NCBI RefSeq assembly: GCF_000058485.1
Contig: NC_008278.1
Location: 4,582,962 to 4,646,961, forward strand
From: Frankia alni ACN14a
GTDB lineage: Bacteria > Actinomycetota > Actinomycetes > Frankiales > Frankiaceae
Length of the DNA: 64,000 nt
Direction of reading: 5' to 3'
The notes under the pieces are model-generated. The model was not told the origin of the DNA. It was given only the letters and a program-made list of their open reading frames with translations, and searched no databases. A program made the position numbers and the translations under genes. Positions 60,730-64,000 of the stretch are shown piece after piece (position 1 is the stretch's first letter; each line of letters begins with the position of its first letter).

Positions 60730-62154
60730 ATGCTTTCTCGACACCGAGCCGCACGACTCACGGTTGCGGCACTGATCGGTGCCATTGTGATGGTCGGCGC
60801 CAACCAGCCGGGCATGTCCGTGCCGACGGCGGCGCCCACACCGCCGCAGGGACAGCCGCTTCGGGACCCGCCGCAGTACGTGAGTCAGGACGGCGTCCTG
60901 CGGGTCCGTATCCTCGTGGAGCGCCGCCAGGTCGAGTTGGCCGGCCACCGGCTGTGGGCGCTGACCTACAACGGCCTGTACATGCCGCCGACGCTGCGAT
61001 TCCGGCCGGGCGACCGGCTGGATCTGACGATGGTGAACCGCGTCCGCCCTTACACGAACCTGCATATCCACGGGCTGCACGTGTCGCCAGCCGGAAACTC
61101 CGACAACGTCTTCATCCACATCCATCCGGGCGAGACATATCATTACGTGTACCAGTTCCCTCGGACCCTGACGCCGGGGACCTACTGGTACCATTCCCAT
61201 GGGCATCCGCATGCCGCGTCGCAGGTCGCCGGAGGGATGTCGGGAATCATCATCGTCGACGGCCTGCAGCGGTACCTTCCGCCGGATCTCCGTCACATCA
61301 CCGAGCACGTCGTCGCCCTGAAGGACTTCCAGGTCCAGGGCGACGCGATCCGGACCGAGGACCTGCACATCGGAGCGGCGACGAACCGCACGGTCAACGG
61401 CCAGCGGAACCCGACCATCCAGATCCGGCCGGGCGAGACCCAGCTGTGGCGGCTGGCCAACATCAGCGCCAACATCTACTACCGACTGCGGCTGCCGGGG
61501 CAGCGGTTCCACGTGATCACGCAGGATGCGAGCCCCGTCACCCGGGTCTGGTCCGCGGACACTCTCGTCATTCCGGCCGGCGCCCGCTATGACGTACTCG
61601 TGCAGGGCGGCCCGGCCGGCCCCACCGCACTGGAAACCCTCGCCTACAACACCGGACCGGCAGGCAACAGTTTTCCCCGGCAGGCCCTCGCCACCGTCGT
61701 CTCCAGCGGTCCGGCGATGCGACCGGCGGTGTTGCCCACCACCTTCGACCCGAGACCGCGGACGGACCTGGGCCGCGCTCCCATCGCCGCGCGCCACACC
61801 ATCGTCTTCTCGGAGAACAGCGCCGGAACCCAGTTCTACATCAACGGTCGGACCTTCGACGAAAACCGGGTCGACATCCGGTCCAGGCTCGACACGGTCG
61901 AGGAATGGACCGTCCGCAACGAGTCCGACGAGCAGCACTCCTTCCACGTGCACACCAACCGCTTCCAGGTGATGAGCATCGACGGCGTACCGCATCACGC
62001 ACTGAGCCTGCAGGACACCGTGAACCTCCCCGCGCGGGGAGAGGCGGTCGTGCGGATCCATTTCACCGACTTCACCGGAAAGACGGTCCTGCACTGCCAC
62101 ATCCTCAACCACGAGGACATGGGCATGATGGCCGTCCTCCAGATCGTGAGATAG
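60730..62154 (+). CDS. Multicopper oxidase, secreted
   Basis: A protein of 474 residues with a signal peptide (AARLTVAALIGAIVMVGA). Copper-ligand motifs are in order: NLHIHGLHVS, TYWYHSHGHPHAAS, then HSFHVHTNRFQV and, at the end, HCHILNHEDMGMM, which gives the type 1 and trinuclear sites. The HCH-x3-H-x4-M ending marks a laccase- or CotA/SufI-type oxidase with an axial methionine. It may oxidise copper, iron, manganese or phenolics outside the cell. Start ATG 60730, or GTG 60727 just before. Confidence 0.9.
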   Translation: MLSRHRAARLTVAALIGAIVMVGANQPGMSVPTAAPTPPQGQPLRDPPQYVSQDGVLRVRILVERRQVELAGHRLWALTYNGLYMPPTLRFRPGDRLDLTMVNRVRPYTNLHIHGLHVSPAGNSDNVFIHIHPGETYHYVYQFPRTLTPGTYWYHSHGHPHAASQVAGGMSGIIIVDGLQRYLPPDLRHITEHVVALKDFQVQGDAIRTEDLHIGAATNRTVNGQRNPTIQIRPGETQLWRLANISANIYYRLRLPGQRFHVITQDASPVTRVWSADTLVIPAGARYDVLVQGGPAGPTALETLAYNTGPAGNSFPRQALATVVSSGPAMRPAVLPTTFDPRPRTDLGRAPIAARHTIVFSENSAGTQFYINGRTFDENRVDIRSRLDTVEEWTVRNESDEQHSFHVHTNRFQVMSIDGVPHHALSLQDTVNLPARGEAVVRIHFTDFTGKTVLHCHILNHEDMGMMAVLQIVR

Positions 62155-62227
62155 GCCGCCGCACGATGATCGCCATGACGAAGGAGCGCAGGAATGCGAC
62201 CCTCGGGCGCGTGCCTCCGCCGCAGGC

Positions 62228-62265
62228 ATCAGACATAGGGATCAGACCCAGGGATCAGACGTAGG
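62228..62265. repeat. Three tandem 13-base repeats across a gene end
   Basis: Units ATCAGACATAGGG, ATCAGACCCAGGG and ATCAGACGTAGG stand head to tail. The third overlaps the stop codon of the UBP zinc-finger gene, so that gene's last residues derive from the repeat and the stop is conserved in it. Confidence 0.75.
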
Positions 62266-62518
62266 CCTCGTCGACGTAACACCAGCGCCAGTCCTCGCCC
62301 GGTTCAAACGAGCGGACGATGGGGTGGCCGTGTTCGACGGCGTGGGCGCTGGCGTGCCGCGCCGGCGAGGAGTCGCAGCAGCCGACGTTGCCGCAGGTCA
62401 GGCAGAGCCGCAGGTGTACCCAGCGGCCGCCGGTGCGCAGACATTCGCCGCAGCCCTGGGGCGTCGCCGGCTCGACGTCGCGGATCGCCGACAGGTGAGG
62501 GTCCTGGATGGTGGTCAT
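62255..62518 (-). CDS. UBP-type zinc-finger protein
   Basis: An 87-residue protein that is almost entirely a UBP zinc finger: CGECLRTGGRWVHLRLCLTC, then VGCCDSSPARHASAHAVEHG and the closing PGEDWRWCYVDEAYV supply the Cys/His ligands. In eukaryotes the fold binds the ubiquitin tail; bacterial members are of unknown function and are frequent in actinobacteria. ATG at 62518. It converges on the multicopper oxidase. Confidence 0.88.
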   Translation of the reverse strand: MTTIQDPHLSAIRDVEPATPQGCGECLRTGGRWVHLRLCLTCGNVGCCDSSPARHASAHAVEHGHPIVRSFEPGEDWRWCYVDEAYV

Positions 62519-62619
62519 CGGCCGCTCCGATCCTCGTCTGGCCGGCACGCACGAGCGGTGCGCGCCGATGTCGACTATGCCCGGCGGGGGGCTCTGACAC
62601 CTCCCGGGTGCTCTGCGGG

Positions 62620-62673
62620 CCCTGGGTGCTCGGCGGCCCCTGGGTGCTCGGCGGCCCCTGGGTGGCCGGCGTG
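62620..62673. repeat. 18-base tandem repeat in an intergenic gap
   Basis: The unit CCCTGGGTGCTCGGCGGC occurs about twice, followed by a third copy with GTGGCC in place of GTGCTC. It lies between the zinc-finger and the 2OG-oxygenase genes, outside coding sequence. Confidence 0.7.
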
Positions 62674-62731
62674 CCGCCCTTGGTGGCCGGCTGCGGCCCG
62701 GCTCGTCGCGGACTGCACCTGCGGGGTCCGA

Positions 62732-63466
62732 TCAGGCGGCGTCATGGAAGATCAGGCCGAGGGCGTGGCGGCGGCCCGATCGGACGGTGCTGACCCCGTG
62801 CCGCACGGGCGAGGCGGACCAGCCACGCGCCGAGGGGACCGGCCGATCCCGGGTGGTGAAGATCAGGGCATGCCCGCGCGGGAGGATGTGGGCCGTGCCC
62901 CGAGACTGGGCCCGCATGCGCTGCTCGACGAGCAGAAACTCGCCGCCGGTGTAGTCCGCGCCGGGGGTGTCGAGGCCGATGACGACCTGCAACGGGAAGA
63001 CCAGCTCGCCGTACAGGTCGCGGTGCAGCGCGTTCCAGTCGCCGGCCCGGTAGCGCAGCAGCAGCGGAGCGGGCAGGCGCTGCCCGGCACGGTGGCAGGC
63101 GGCCAGCCAGGCGTCGAGGGTGTCCGGCCAGGGGGCGGCCCGGCCCAGCCGGGCGGCCCATCGCCTGGCGACAGGCAGCAGGAACGGGTAGAACGCCGCG
63201 CGCAGGGACCCGACCGGCGGGGGAAGGGGCTGGTCGAAGTAGCGGTATTCCCCCGACCCGAAGCGGTGGCGGCCCATGTCCACGGTGGATCGAAAGTGGC
63301 CGGGCTCCTCGTACAGACGCACGAGGTCGCGGCACTGCGTCTCGGTGAGCACCGCGGCGGTGAGGGCGCTGCCGGTGGCATCCAGCTGCGCACCGATCTC
63401 CGCCCACTCCAGGGCCCGTACGCGTTGCGCGGCGCCGACGGTCGATGACGGCGGTGATTGCGTCAT
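62732..63466 (-). CDS. 2-oxoglutarate/Fe(II)-dependent oxygenase
   Basis: A 244-residue protein of the 2OG-Fe(II) oxygenase superfamily. The iron facial triad appears as His and Asp in WNALHRDLYGELVFPLQ and a distal His in ASPVRHGVSTV. The 2OG-binding arginine is likely in SGRRHALGLIFHDA. The region QVVIGLDTPGADYTGGEFLL is the conserved core strand. The ATG overlaps the ogt stop by four bases, a pairing that suggests repair of alkylated nucleic acid or related damage. AlkB-like activity is not proven. Confidence 0.8.
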   Translation of the reverse strand: MTQSPPSSTVGAAQRVRALEWAEIGAQLDATGSALTAAVLTETQCRDLVRLYEEPGHFRSTVDMGRHRFGSGEYRYFDQPLPPPVGSLRAAFYPFLLPVARRWAARLGRAAPWPDTLDAWLAACHRAGQRLPAPLLLRYRAGDWNALHRDLYGELVFPLQVVIGLDTPGADYTGGEFLLVEQRMRAQSRGTAHILPRGHALIFTTRDRPVPSARGWSASPVRHGVSTVRSGRRHALGLIFHDAA

Positions 63467-64000
63467 CCGAACTCCCCGGCCGAGCCGGCCGGCACGCTCG
63501 CCGCGGTGGCCCCGCCGGCGAGGTCCAGCGTCGGTGCGAGCGCGCCCTCGTGGCGCAGCAGGAACTCCTTGCGATCCAGTCCGGCGGCGAAGCCGCGCAG
63601 CGTGCCGTCCGCGCCGATCACTCGGTGGCAGGGCCGCACCAGCAGCAGCGGATTGGCGCCGACCGCCGTGCCGACCGCGCGCACCTCCCCACGCCCGGCT
63701 CCGATGCGGGCGGCGAGCTGGCCGTAGCTGATCGTCGTGCCGTAGGGGATCGCCTCCAACGCCCGCCACACCCGCTCCTGGAAGCCGGTGCCGCCGGTCT
63801 GCAGGGTGAGGGTGAATCTGCGCCGTTCGCCCGCGAAGTACTCCTCGATCTCGCCTGCGACGGCGACGAAGGGCTCGGCGGCGCGGCGCCAGTGCGGCGC
63901 GGGAACCGCTGCGCCCCGCTGCCCCGGCAGGGACAGCGAGGCCAGGGTGAGCCCGCCGGGTGCCTGGTCCGTCGCGGTCCCCACCAGCAGCAGCTCGCCC
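63463..64000 (-). CDS. ogt: Methylated-DNA-protein cysteine methyltransferase, N-terminus cut
   Basis: The catalytic core RPCHRVIGADG carries the alkyl-accepting cysteine (PCHRV). FQERVWRALEAIPYGTTISYG and GRGEVRAVGTAVGANPLL are the helix-turn-helix and active-site parts. It repairs O6-alkylguanine by suicidal transfer. The GTG at 63984 is an internal valine, because coding sequence (GELLLVGT) continues to the right edge; the true start lies beyond the window. The stop overlaps the 2OG oxygenase start. Confidence 0.9.
   Translation of the reverse strand, partial: GELLLVGTATDQAPGGLTLASLSLPGQRGAAVPAPHWRRAAEPFVAVAGEIEEYFAGERRRFTLTLQTGGTGFQERVWRALEAIPYGTTISYGQLAARIGAGRGEVRAVGTAVGANPLLLVRPCHRVIGADGTLRGFAAGLDRKEFLLRHEGALAPTLDLAGGATAASVPAGSAGEFG

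Overview
The window is very GC-rich, tightly packed actinobacterial chromosome. GTG and TTG starts are frequent and many genes overlap by four bases (ATGA or GTGA). F420-type PPOX proteins, luciferase-like flavin monooxygenases, DUF2510, an LppP/LprE protein and a SAM-IV riboswitch all point to Actinomycetes. The overall flavour suggests Frankia or a close relative; this is a judgement from gene content, not a database match. No rRNA, tRNA, CRISPR array or intact insertion sequence was seen.

Layout. 1-8.5 kb holds housekeeping and single genes: a cut-off methyltransferase, two P-loop kinases, a scramblase-like protein, an ABC-F ATPase, a radical SAM protein, an F420-type PPOX protein, a DUF402 protein and a GNAT. 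8.6-12.3 kb is accessory: a small predicted caspase/CHAT-like effector with a likely immunity partner, and two tandem copies of a protease-inhibitor-like (I66) gene. 12.4-16.9 kb is a membrane-lipid operon (MprF-like aminoacyl-lipid synthase, esterase, rhomboid-like protein). 17.3-18.9 kb carries a ParA ATPase and its partner. 19-22.8 kb carries a TetR regulator, an MFS exporter and a divergent lipoprotein esterase, with a perfect palindromic operator between the divergent genes. 23-26 kb has a tandem universal stress protein, TauE/SafE plus DUF1634, and a cold-shock-like protein. 26.2-28 kb is a SAM-IV riboswitch in front of a cysteine-desulfurase-like gene.

The most coherent system lies at 29.4-48.5 kb. 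It is a dense set of short operons that together look like uptake and breakdown of a nitrogen-rich, perhaps N-methylated, small molecule. One operon encodes an MTHFR-like protein, a cytosine-deaminase-like amidohydrolase, an ABC importer and an FAD oxidase. A second encodes a luciferase-like monooxygenase, a creatininase-family hydrolase and a CrtI-like oxidoreductase. A third encodes an isochorismatase-family amidohydrolase, a cupin, a metallo-beta-lactamase/AtzH-like fusion, an amidase and an XRE-cupin regulator. A divergent operon encodes a formamidase/acetamidase, a second XRE regulator and a second luciferase-like enzyme. The substrate cannot be read from sequence. Creatinine or N-methylhydantoin-like, pyrimidine or barbiturate-like, and biuret or triazine-like compounds all fit parts of it.

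48.5-49.2 kb contains two decayed gene heads. 49.4-52.4 kb is a second clpP pair with two MerR-type paralogues upstream on the same strand. 52.7-64 kb is mixed: methylmalonyl-CoA epimerase, an NAD-binding reductase, a secreted LppP/LprE protein, an aldehyde dehydrogenase with an E1-alpha dehydrogenase, an emfourin-like protease inhibitor with an Asp/His repeat, RtcB RNA ligase, a multicopper oxidase, a UBP zinc-finger protein, and a 2OG-Fe(II) oxygenase overlapping an ogt gene cut by the window end.
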